From positions 2,728,001-2,792,000 of the forward strand of contig NZ_CP107935.1 in the NCBI RefSeq assembly GCF_036038375.1: a DNA stretch of 64,000 bases, given 5' to 3'. Both the position numbers and the translations under genes were made by a program. Under the pieces are notes generated by a model. It had not been told where the DNA came from. It did no database searches and worked only from the letters and a program-made list of their open reading frames with translations. The DNA is from Streptomyces sp. NBC_00414 (lineage in GTDB: Bacteria; Actinomycetota; Actinomycetes; Streptomycetales; Streptomycetaceae). Below, one piece after another: positions 46,609 through 57,151 of this stretch (positions within the stretch are counted from its first letter, which is position 1; every line of letters begins with the position of its first letter).

Positions 46609-47204
46609 CGCAGCGGGGTCCCTTCGCCTTGGGCCGGTCCCTTGCGGACGGCCGTGCGACGACTGTGTACGGGGAACCTGAGTGCTACCTGAAGTGGGGG
46701 GTGGGGCGGGGGCGGTCGGTCGGGTGCGGTCGCGTTGCGGCCGGTCGCGCAGTTCCCCGCGCCCCTAAAGGCGACAAGATTGCGCCGTTCCCCGCGCCCC
46801 TGAGGGGCAAAGGCTGGGGCGCAGCCCCGCCTTTGAGGGGCGCGGGGAACTGCGCGGCCAGCATCCACACGCCCGCACAACACACCCGGCCCGCAGACCC
46901 CGCCCACAAGGGGCGCGGGGAACTGCGCGGCCAACCCCCACACGCCCGCACAACACACCCGGCCCGCAGACCCCGCCCACAAGGGGCGCGGGGAACTGCG
47001 CGGCCAACCCCCACACGCCCGCACAACACACCCGGCCCGCAGACCCCGCCCACAAGGGGCGCGGGGAACTGCGCGATCCGCCCCCGCCGGGGCCGCGCCC
47101 GACGGCGGGCGCCCGGTGGGCCGGGGTGGGGCTCCGCCCCAGGGGCCGGCGAAGGCCCGGGGGCGGAGTCCCGAGTACTCAGGTCGAGGGGTGTCGCTCC
47201 GTGG
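46609..47204. other. 596-base gene-free stretch dominated by repeats
   Basis: Between the kinase stop and the DUF3500 start lie two single copies of the GC-rich hairpin (46746-46767, 46782-46800) and a 73-bp tandem array (46837-47076). The DUF3500 promoter must lie in the first 130 bases. No open frame here has coding character; apparent frames are created by the repeats. Confidence 0.6.
46837..47076. repeat. 73-bp tandem repeat array built on the dispersed hairpin
   Basis: Units begin at 46837, 46910 and 46983 with GGGGCGCGGGGAACTGCGCG and a fourth, partial unit at 47056-47076. Spacer sequence (starting CACACGCCCGCACAACACAC) is copied with each unit, so this is recent tandem duplication and not chance clustering. 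Units 2 and 3 look identical; unit 1 differs by a few bases. Confidence 0.85.
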
Positions 47205-48740
47205 TCAGCGTGGGTCGGGGGTGGGGGCTCCGAGCGCCAGGTCGGGGCGTGGCGCGCCGGTGACCAGCGCTGCCGGAGGTGCCTCCAGGCGCACGTGGGA
47301 CGGCGGCAGGGTGAGCGTGAACTCCGTACGGCCCGGCTCGCTGTCCACGGCTATGTGGCCCCCGTGCGCCGCCGTGATGGCCGCGACGATGGCGAGACCG
47401 AGCCCGGAGCCGCCGTCGGTGGGACCACCGCGGGAACGGGAGCTGTCTCCCCGTGTGAAGCGCTCGAAGACCGCGGGCAGCAGATGCGCCGGAATGCCGG
47501 GCCCGTCGTCGCGGACGCGAATCACGCAGTGGGCCTCCGTGGCCTCCACCGAGGCGACCACGGTCGTGCCCACGGGCGTGTGCACGCGCGCGTTGGCCAA
47601 CAGGTTGGCCACCACCTGGTGGAGGCGGGCCTCGTCGCCCAGGACGAGCGCGGGTGCGTCGAGGAGCAGCGCCAGTTGCCAGTCGTGTCCGCCGCCGGCC
47701 GCCCGCGCGTCCCACACGGCCTCGGCGACCACCGCCGCGAGGTCGACCTCGGACGACTGGAGCGGGCGCCCCTCGTCGAGCCTGGCGAGCAGCAGCAGGT
47801 CCTCCACGAGGCCCGTCATCCGCGCCGACTCGGCGGAGACCCGCCGCCAGGCCAGTGCGGGCTCGATCCGTTCGGTGCCGCGGTTCATCAGCTCCGCGTA
47901 TCCGGCGATGGACGCCAGTGGCGTACGGAGTTCATGGCTGGCGTCGGCGAGGAAGCGGCGCATGCGTTCCTCGCTGCGCTGACGCTCTGCGAGCGACGAC
48001 TCCACGTGGTCGATCATGCGGTTGAGCGCGGCGCCGACCTGGCCGGCCTCGCTCCCGGGGTAGGTGTCGCGTTCGCGAACCCGGGTGAGGCCGGTGACCG
48101 CGCCCCGGCCCAGCGGGACACGCGAGACCTCGACGGCGGTGGCGGCCACCCGGCCGAGCGGCCGCAGCTGACGGCGTATCACCACGGCGCAGACGCAGCC
48201 GGCGACGGCCAGACCGGCGATCGCCGCCACGGCCTCGACCAGGACGAGGCCGCCGATCATGTCCTGTACGTCGTCCATCGGGAGCCCGGTGAGAACGGGG
48301 ACGCCGTTGCCCGCGATGGCGGTCACGCGGTAGGTGCCGAGGCCGGGGACCGTGCGGGTGTGCCGGGAACCGTCGGTGGCGATGCCGTCGAGGGCGGAGC
48401 GCTGGTCGGCGGTGAGGGTCTGCTGCTTGCCGTCGTCGGTGACGACCTGGGCGGCGATGACGTCCCCGTCGTCGTCGAAGCGGGCGGCGAGGGTGCCGAC
48501 GGCCTGCCCCCGCTCGTTCAGGAACCCGAGGTCCGTGTCGTCGCCGGTGCGGCGCTGCAGTCCGCCCTGGCTGCGCTCGGCGGCGTCGGTGACGCGCTGG
48601 TCGAGGTTGCCCAGCAGGTAGGCGCGTTGCGCGAGAACGGTGGTGAGGGCCATCGCCGTGCAGACGACGACCAGGGTGACACCGATGAAGAGCAGGAGGC
48701 GGGTGCGCAGTGAGCGCCGCTCCGGCAGCCGCGGCCTCAT
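47205..48740 (-). CDS. Membrane sensor histidine kinase
   Basis: A 511-residue kinase. Helix 1 (LLLFIGVTLVVVCTAMAL) and helix 2 (LVLVEAVAAIAGLAVAGCVCAVVI) enclose an extracellular sensor of about 130 residues. A HAMP domain, the phospho-acceptor His269 (DASHELRTPLASIAGY) and the ATPase domain follow (N box NLLANARVHTP, G1 DDGPGIP, F box VFERF, G2 GGSGLGLAIV). The start overlaps the response-regulator stop by ATGA. Signal and targets are unknown. The C-terminal 40 residues are a Pro/Ala-rich extension. Confidence 0.93.
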   Translation of the reverse strand: MRPRLPERRSLRTRLLLFIGVTLVVVCTAMALTTVLAQRAYLLGNLDQRVTDAAERSQGGLQRRTGDDTDLGFLNERGQAVGTLAARFDDDGDVIAAQVVTDDGKQQTLTADQRSALDGIATDGSRHTRTVPGLGTYRVTAIAGNGVPVLTGLPMDDVQDMIGGLVLVEAVAAIAGLAVAGCVCAVVIRRQLRPLGRVAATAVEVSRVPLGRGAVTGLTRVRERDTYPGSEAGQVGAALNRMIDHVESSLAERQRSEERMRRFLADASHELRTPLASIAGYAELMNRGTERIEPALAWRRVSAESARMTGLVEDLLLLARLDEGRPLQSSEVDLAAVVAEAVWDARAAGGGHDWQLALLLDAPALVLGDEARLHQVVANLLANARVHTPVGTTVVASVEATEAHCVIRVRDDGPGIPAHLLPAVFERFTRGDSSRSRGGPTDGGSGLGLAIVAAITAAHGGHIAVDSEPGRTEFTLTLPPSHVRLEAPPAALVTGAPRPDLALGAPTPDPR

Positions 48741-49453
48741 CTGCCGTCCCCCGGCGGTCTGATGGCGTACCCGACGCCCCGTACGGTGTGGATCATCGGC
48801 GTCCGCCCCTTGTCGATCTTGCGGCGGAGGCTGGAGATGTAGACCTCGACGAGGTTCCCCCCGCCGTCGAAGCAACTGCTCCACACATGGTCGAGGATCT
48901 GTGTCTTGCTCAGCACCTGGCGCGGATGGCTCAGCATGAGGCTGAGCAGGTCGAACTCCTTGGCGGTGAGCCGGATCCGCGTTCCGTCGCGGTGCACCTC
49001 GCGGGTCTCCTCGGTCAGCACCAGGTCCCCGAGCGCCAGCACCGAGGCGTCGGACCGGGCGTCCTCTGCGCCCGACCGCCGCAGCAGCCCGCGCAGCCGC
49101 AGCACGACCTCCTCCAGGGAGAAGGGCTTCGTCACGTAGTCGTCGGCGCCGGAGGCGAGGCCGTCGATGCGGTGTTCCAGCGCGTCGCGTGCGGTGAGCA
49201 TGAGGACGGGCAGCTTCGGGTTCTCCTGCCGCAGGCGGCGCAGGACCTGGATGCCGTCCAGGTCGGGCAGCATTCCGTCGAGGACGACGGCGTGCGGGAC
49301 GCGGGCGCGGGCGACGCGCAGCGCGGAGCGGCCGTCCGCCACCGGGTAGGGCCGCCAGCCGGCCTCCGTGACGGCCACGGAGAGCAGTTCGGTCAGACCT
49401 GGTTCGTCGTCGACGATCAGCACGCGGACGGGCTCGCTTCGGGTGCCAGACAT
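48737..49453 (-). CDS. OmpR/PhoB-family response regulator
   Basis: A 238-residue regulator. The receiver has Asp15-Asp16, the phospho-acceptor Asp59 (VLDGMLPDLDG), the switch Thr87 (MLTARD) and Lys109 (YVTKPFS). The winged helix DNA-binding domain (LTAKEFDLLSLML ... VEVYISSLRRKID ... HTVRGVGYAIR) follows. The gene is first in a two-gene operon with the kinase. The linker ends in a short Ser/Asp segment. The target genes are not evident from neighbours. Confidence 0.94.
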   Translation of the reverse strand: MSGTRSEPVRVLIVDDEPGLTELLSVAVTEAGWRPYPVADGRSALRVARARVPHAVVLDGMLPDLDGIQVLRRLRQENPKLPVLMLTARDALEHRIDGLASGADDYVTKPFSLEEVVLRLRGLLRRSGAEDARSDASVLALGDLVLTEETREVHRDGTRIRLTAKEFDLLSLMLSHPRQVLSKTQILDHVWSSCFDGGGNLVEVYISSLRRKIDKGRTPMIHTVRGVGYAIRPPGDGR

Positions 49454-49610
49454 GTGGTGATCCTGTCCGAATCGCCTGGGAGAACCCTGTGTTCCAGCTG
49501 AGCCGCAGCCGTGTGTCCGGGCGGACCCGCGCCGTTCGAAGGTGCTGGTCCGCTGCGGCCGGCCGCGCAGTTCCCCGCACCCCGGATGCCTCCGCCTCCG
49601 TGCACGGCGA

Positions 49611-49646
49611 AGGGCCGCACCCCCGTGACTTGCGGGAGTGCGGCCC
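49611..49646 (-). terminator. Terminator of the aconitase gene
   Basis: Arms AGGGCCGCAC and GTGCGGCCCT form a perfect 10-bp outer stem, with further partial pairing of the C- and G-runs inside. It begins 22 bases after the aconitase stop. A degenerate hairpin repeat stands just beyond it at about 49567-49582. Confidence 0.7.
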
Positions 49647-49667
49647 TCGACTGCCGTACCGGAGCGC

Positions 49668-52397
<2,730 letters not shown>

Positions 52398-52464
52398 TCA
52401 TGTGCGCGTACCACCGCATCCTGCCGCCACGCCCTCTTGGCCGATCCGCTAAGGTCAAGCTAAG

Positions 52465-52480
52465 TTAGGTAACCCTTACC
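52465..52480. promoter_or_regulatory. Iron-box-like (DmdR1/DtxR type) site
   Basis: TTAGGTAACCCTTACC agrees at 13 of 16 positions with the left part of the known DtxR/DmdR1 box TTAGGTTAGCCTAACCTAA. It lies 83 bases before the acnA start. A second similar run (TAAGGTCAAGCTAAG) overlaps it on the left. Confidence 0.5.
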
Positions 52481-52512
52481 GGTCCCGGGCGGCTGCGGCA
52501 CGCCTCGGCAGA

Positions 52513-52530
52513 TATCTCGATGTCGAGATA
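52513..52530. promoter_or_regulatory. 18-bp palindrome TATCTCGATGTCGAGATA
   Basis: Perfect 8-bp arms TATCTCGA/TCGAGATA flank TG, 131 bases before acnA. This is a typical dimeric operator (TetR or MarR family), but I cannot name the regulator. Confidence 0.6.
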
Positions 52531-52701
52531 ACTCTAGTACATGACCGCGGGACGGTCATGCCCGGAGGGTGCCGGCCCCTACCCGGAGGCCGCTCGGAGT
52601 CCGTCCTGAGTCGGTCCTGAGGCCTTCTGGAGGCCGTCCGTAGGCCGTCCGTAGGCCGTCCGGAGCGGGACCCGGTCCGGTGTCCCCACCGGTCAGGTCA
52701 A

Positions 52702-55431
52702 TCAGCTCAATACGTCCCGCAGCAGCCGCGCGTTCTTCACCGCCTGGCTCGATCCGGTGCGCGCCGCTGCCGCTGTGACCTCGGGCATCTCCCCCTTCGC
52801 CGCGCAGCGCGAGGCACAGTCGACGCCGAGGGCGAGCAGCGCTCCGGCGCCCCGCACCACCGGGTCGCTCAGCAGATGGGGCAGGGCGGCTTCGAGCACG
52901 GACCAGACGGCGGCGTACGCGCCGGTCTCGGCCGCCGTGCGCAGGGCGGCGGTCACCCGGTTCGCCGCCACCGACTCGACGCGCAGCAGCTCGGCGAGCT
53001 GCCGTCCGAGGAGCCCGGTGTCGAGCTGTCCCCGCGCGGCGAGCACGAGGAGCGCGTCCACGGTCGCGTCACGTTCACCCTGCCGGTCGTACGAGAGGGT
53101 GTTCGCCAGTGCCAGGTGCAGCGCGTATCCCGCCGGGCCGCCGGACTCCGCGGCGAACGGCAGGGCGTGGGCCCAGCCCCGGTCGGAGCCGTAGCGCCAC
53201 CTGAAGTAGTCGCGGGCCAGCACGGTCTCGCGGTGGTGGGGCAGCTGGGCCAGCCAGAAGGGGACCATCGGCTCGGTCATGCCCCTGCCGTACTCGTACG
53301 GCCCGATCAGGGCGGCGGCGGCCGGCAGGAGCGGCGGGCCGGTGGCCGGCTCGGGGGCCAGGTGGCTCACCAGGTCGTTCGGGTGGCGGTCCGGGCAGGA
53401 CTCGGGCCAGTCGGCCGGGACCGGCTCCGGGTACGGCAGGCCGCCCTCGCGCAGCCATCGCGCCAGCCGCCGCCCGGCGTCGGACGTGAGTTCCCCCGCC
53501 GCGTCCAGCACCTTGTCGTCCGTGGTCGGGGTGACGCGCAGCAGCGCCTGGGCCAGGTCGACCGGCGCCGCTGTGACACCGAGCCCGTCGAGCGACGAGA
53601 TCCGTTGTACGAGGGCGGTGGCGTCCAGTGCCCCGGTGGTGTCGGTCGGCACGGCCAGCAGGAACGGCTGCGCGCCCGCCTCGACGATGTCGATCGCCTC
53701 GGCGAGGCGGGCGGCCAGCAGCGCTCCGGCCGGCGAGCACGAGGCGTCGTCGGCGAGGCGGGCGATGACGCCGTACTGCCTCGGCTCGTCGCCCCGAAGG
53801 GCCGCGGCCACGTCGTACACGTCGGACTGCGTGCAGTCGGCGTGCTGGCGGGGCTGCTTGCGCATGACCGGCCGCAGCGCCTGTGCCAGTGCGGCCCGGT
53901 CGAGGTGGGCGTGCCGGACCAGGCCGTCCAGGACGCGCTCGAACGTGACGACGTCCTTGTCGTTCGCGACGACCGCGGCGAGCTCCTGGGCGACCTCGAC
54001 CGCCGTCCCGACGGAGTCCGGCACCGGGCGTGGCTCGGGCACGGCGGGCAGCGTGTCGGCGTACTGGTCGGGGAGCGTGTCGGCGTCCTGGTCGGGGAAC
54101 AGGTCCGGTGCGGTGCCGAACAGCTCCGCGGTCCGGGCCACGAGGCCGGGGTTGATGCGGGCGGCGGCCGTGCGCAGCTCCGGGAGCACCGAGTCGCCCG
54201 CGGCGGGCAGGTGCCGGGCGACCACGTCGAGGGCGCGCTCCTGCATGTCGATGTCCCGGTGGTCGAAGGCCGTCGCCGCGTCGAGGACGGTCCGGCGGGC
54301 GCGCGCGGAGTCCTGGCGGGCCGCGCGGTCGAGCCGGGTGAGCTGCGTGCGGACCAGCTTCTTCTCCGGGCGGAGCAGGAGGCGCTCGCACACCTCGGTG
54401 AGCACGTCGGGCTCCAGCAGCCCGGCCTCGTCCATGGCGTTCAGGACTTCCTGGGCGTAGGCGGCCACCGGCGCGGACAGGTCGAGCAGCGCCACGAGGT
54501 CCCTGACGAAGGGCGCGTTCTCGGCCGGGGTCAGGGCGAGCGCGTGGAGGTACGCGAGCGGGGGCGCGGTCTCCCTGCGCGTGCCGTCCTGGAGCAGTCG
54601 CGCGAGCAGGGACTCGGTGAGCGCGGCTCGTTCGGCGGCCACCGAGGCGAGTTCCTCCGGTGTGAGGGCGAACGCCGTCATCATGTCCGCGATGTCCGGC
54701 GCCTCCTCGGTGATGTCGAGGCCCGCGAAGACGTGCCGGACGAGCGCGGCGCGGTCGACCAGTCCCTCGGCGCTGAAGCTGATGAACGCGCCCAGCCTGT
54801 TGTGCTCCAGCATGAGCGGCAGGCCGTACCGGGTCATGTCGTTGTGGAACCAGTTCGGGCCGAGGTAGATCTCCTGCCGCTCCACGGCCAGCCGGAGGAA
54901 CCGCGGCGACAGATCGTCCTGGCGCAGCTGCTCCAGGAGAGTGCCGTCGGGCCGTGGCCCGCCTCGCAGGTGTGCGGCGTGCCACGGCCACAGGCGGCTG
55001 CGGAGCCAGCCCGCGACGAACCCGGTGGAGGTCGGGACGGGGCAGCCCGTGTCCCGGACGAGGTGTTCGACGAGGCGGGCCGGGGGCCTCGGCCGCTCGG
55101 CGAGCTCCGCGGCGAGTTCGGCCCGCCAGACGACGGGGTGGAGGTTCAGGACGTCGACCACCCAGGCACCGCCGAGGGGCAGGTTCTCCTCCCACGGGCA
55201 GTTCTCCTGGATCCAGTCGGCCGCGGTCGCGGGAGCGGTCCGGCAGCCGAGTTCGGCGGCGAGCTGGGCGGCCTTCTCCTCGTCGGACAGATGGGGCCAG
55301 CCGGCCTGCACCGTCGCGCGCCGGGCCGCAAGGGTCTCCGTCTGGGCCGCGCGCCCGTCCGGCGTCAGCGCGCCGAGTTCCCGGAGCACTCCCTCGACGT
55401 CGGCGGCTTCCGCGAGTTGAACCAGCTTCAT
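52702..55431 (-). CDS. DUF6493 family protein (partner of the SWIM protein)
   Basis: A 909-residue soluble protein, largely helical, with many Ala/Leu/Glu heptad-like segments (ERAALTESLLARLLQDG, EVLNAMDEAGLLEPDVLTEV), which look like HEAT/ARM-type solenoid repeats. A short direct repeat (DQDADTLPDQYADTLP) lies mid-protein. The start overlaps the stop of the SWIM gene by ATGA, so both are made together. Similar pairs elsewhere sit with MoxR-type AAA ATPase and vWA proteins; none is here. No enzyme motif is visible. The function is unknown, probably a scaffold in a macromolecular assembly. Confidence 0.8.
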   Translation of the reverse strand: MKLVQLAEAADVEGVLRELGALTPDGRAAQTETLAARRATVQAGWPHLSDEEKAAQLAAELGCRTAPATAADWIQENCPWEENLPLGGAWVVDVLNLHPVVWRAELAAELAERPRPPARLVEHLVRDTGCPVPTSTGFVAGWLRSRLWPWHAAHLRGGPRPDGTLLEQLRQDDLSPRFLRLAVERQEIYLGPNWFHNDMTRYGLPLMLEHNRLGAFISFSAEGLVDRAALVRHVFAGLDITEEAPDIADMMTAFALTPEELASVAAERAALTESLLARLLQDGTRRETAPPLAYLHALALTPAENAPFVRDLVALLDLSAPVAAYAQEVLNAMDEAGLLEPDVLTEVCERLLLRPEKKLVRTQLTRLDRAARQDSARARRTVLDAATAFDHRDIDMQERALDVVARHLPAAGDSVLPELRTAAARINPGLVARTAELFGTAPDLFPDQDADTLPDQYADTLPAVPEPRPVPDSVGTAVEVAQELAAVVANDKDVVTFERVLDGLVRHAHLDRAALAQALRPVMRKQPRQHADCTQSDVYDVAAALRGDEPRQYGVIARLADDASCSPAGALLAARLAEAIDIVEAGAQPFLLAVPTDTTGALDATALVQRISSLDGLGVTAAPVDLAQALLRVTPTTDDKVLDAAGELTSDAGRRLARWLREGGLPYPEPVPADWPESCPDRHPNDLVSHLAPEPATGPPLLPAAAALIGPYEYGRGMTEPMVPFWLAQLPHHRETVLARDYFRWRYGSDRGWAHALPFAAESGGPAGYALHLALANTLSYDRQGERDATVDALLVLAARGQLDTGLLGRQLAELLRVESVAANRVTAALRTAAETGAYAAVWSVLEAALPHLLSDPVVRGAGALLALGVDCASRCAAKGEMPEVTAAAARTGSSQAVKNARLLRDVLS

Positions 55432-56951
55432 CGTGCCGCCTCCGGTCGTGCCGTTTCCGATCGTGCCGGGTCCCCGGCCGCTTCTGCGTCGGCCGTCGCT
55501 CGCGCGTCCACCGCCGCCTCCATGTCGGCCGTCGTCTGCGCGTGCGCCGTCGTCCCCGCGTCCGCCGTCGCCCGTGCATCGGCCGTCGTGTCGCGGGCCA
55601 TGCCCACCGCGAGCACGTGCTTGCAGGGGCCGCGTCCGCCCCGGTACTTCGCCCACCAGAAGCAGGTGCAGCTCAACTGCCCCGACGCGTCGGGGCGCAC
55701 CACGTGGGCGTCGTCGCTCTTACCGACCCGGGCCAGCGGCCCGTCCAGCCGCACCGACCCGTCCGCGACGAGCGCCCGCGCCCCGCGCAGCCGGGGGTTT
55801 CGTGTCTCCGCGGCGCCCGCGCGGTACGGCAGGTGGCGGTGGAAGTACGCCGCCTCGGTGAGGTCGTAGCCGATCTGGCCGGACGTCCCCAGCATGGTCA
55901 GCGCGGCGCGCACCCGGTCGGCGGGCAGCCCGGCCTGCTCCGACAGTTCGGCGATGTCGATCCTCGGCTCCCAGGCCAGCAGTTCCGCGACCCGTTCCGC
56001 GTCCGCCGCAGCCTGGCCGGAGGCAAGGTCATGCAGTACTCCGCCCTCGCCGGAGAAGCCGCGCGAGGCGCTTTGGGAGAGCATCAACGTCATTCGCATG
56101 CCGGGCAGTTCGACCTCCCAGGCGGTGGCGGCCCCGTCCGCGGTGACCGGCTCGGCCGGCGCGTACACCCGTACGGTCGTCGCGTGCCTCAGCACCGTCC
56201 GCAGGGTCAGCAGCCGTTCCGGCCCGGGCAGGCACACCGCGCCGGGCGCCGGCCTGGACGTGGGTCGCAGCGTGCGGCCCGCGGGCACCACCCAGCGTGT
56301 CGTACGGGCGTCGGCGCGGAGGGTGGGCCGGGGCAGCGCGCGCAGCACGGCGGCCGCCTCCGCGGCGGGCACCTCGGCCCGCAGGGCGAAACCCGCCGCG
56401 AGGACCTGTGCCTCGGCGAACCCGCGCAGCCAGCGCTCCGGCAGCGGGACCTTCTTCTCCACGAACTCGCCGTCGAAGGTTCTGACCGCCAACTCCTCGG
56501 GCCCGACGGCCAGATGAAGGGGGTCGAGCCCGCCGAGCCCTGCCAGCGCCCGCCGCAGGGGCATGTTGACGTCCACGTTGGTGGTGCCGTGCCCGACGTC
56601 GTCGCCGTCGAGGCCGGGCGCGAGGACGTCGAGCCGGGCGTACACCCCGCAGCAGCCGGAGAAGGACTCGAAGCGCAGCCGGTCACCGTCGGCCGTCACG
56701 ACCGGGTCGAGCGAGGCCTTCGCGTTCGGCCGGTAGTAGCGGGCGGCGGCCACGTCGGCGACCGCGAGCAGAGCCGTCGCGGCGGCGGTCGGCGCGGTCA
56801 GGAACCCGCTGAAGAAGTGAGGGTTGGCCGCCTCTCCGGCCGGGGTGGCACCGCCGGAGGTCTCCAGCGCGAGACTGCGCCCGGCCGTGGATTCACGCAC
56901 GGCCGAGGGGTGCAAGTAGGAGTAGGACTGCACGAGTTGGGTCACGCGCAC
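55428..56951 (-). CDS. SWIM zinc-finger protein
   Basis: A 507-residue protein. The zinc-binding SWIM motif is CTCFWWAKYRGGRGPCKH, matching CxCx(n)CxH, near residue 440. A winged-helix-like segment (DIAELSEQAGLPADRVRAALTML) comes before it, and a compact N-terminal domain includes SFSGCCGVYARLDVL. The last 45 residues are a low-complexity Ala/Thr/Asp tail encoded by an irregular short repeat. SWIM domains bind DNA or protein. GTG 56951 (VRVTQLVQSYSYLHPSAV) is used; GTG 56945 is as good, and neither has a strong ribosome site. It is first in an operon with the DUF6493 gene. Confidence 0.85.
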   Translation of the reverse strand: MRVTQLVQSYSYLHPSAVRESTAGRSLALETSGGATPAGEAANPHFFSGFLTAPTAAATALLAVADVAAARYYRPNAKASLDPVVTADGDRLRFESFSGCCGVYARLDVLAPGLDGDDVGHGTTNVDVNMPLRRALAGLGGLDPLHLAVGPEELAVRTFDGEFVEKKVPLPERWLRGFAEAQVLAAGFALRAEVPAAEAAAVLRALPRPTLRADARTTRWVVPAGRTLRPTSRPAPGAVCLPGPERLLTLRTVLRHATTVRVYAPAEPVTADGAATAWEVELPGMRMTLMLSQSASRGFSGEGGVLHDLASGQAAADAERVAELLAWEPRIDIAELSEQAGLPADRVRAALTMLGTSGQIGYDLTEAAYFHRHLPYRAGAAETRNPRLRGARALVADGSVRLDGPLARVGKSDDAHVVRPDASGQLSCTCFWWAKYRGGRGPCKHVLAVGMARDTTADARATADAGTTAHAQTTADMEAAVDARATADAEAAGDPARSETARPEAAR

Positions 56952-57151
56952 ACGCTACGACCACGGACTGACACCGGACGGCGGGGGCGTTCCAGCGCCC
57001 CGCCGGTACCCGCGGACACCGCCGGGGCGCCCGCGCACCGCCGGGACACCCGCGCGTCGCTGGAACGCCCCCCGCACCGCCGGGGCCTCCCGCCACGGAA
57101 CCTCCTCCGCGGCGAGAGCCCCGCACGGCGCCGGAAGCCCGTCCCTCGCGC

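Noticed and set aside
46837..47076. Possible CRISPR array
   Set aside because: Spacers are identical in each unit and the repeat is 73 bp long; no cas genes are present. It is a plain tandem duplication.
52876..55869. 997-codon plus-strand open frame opposite the DUF6493 gene
   Set aside because: No domain, shadow composition; the minus-strand gene is coupled to the SWIM gene by ATGA.
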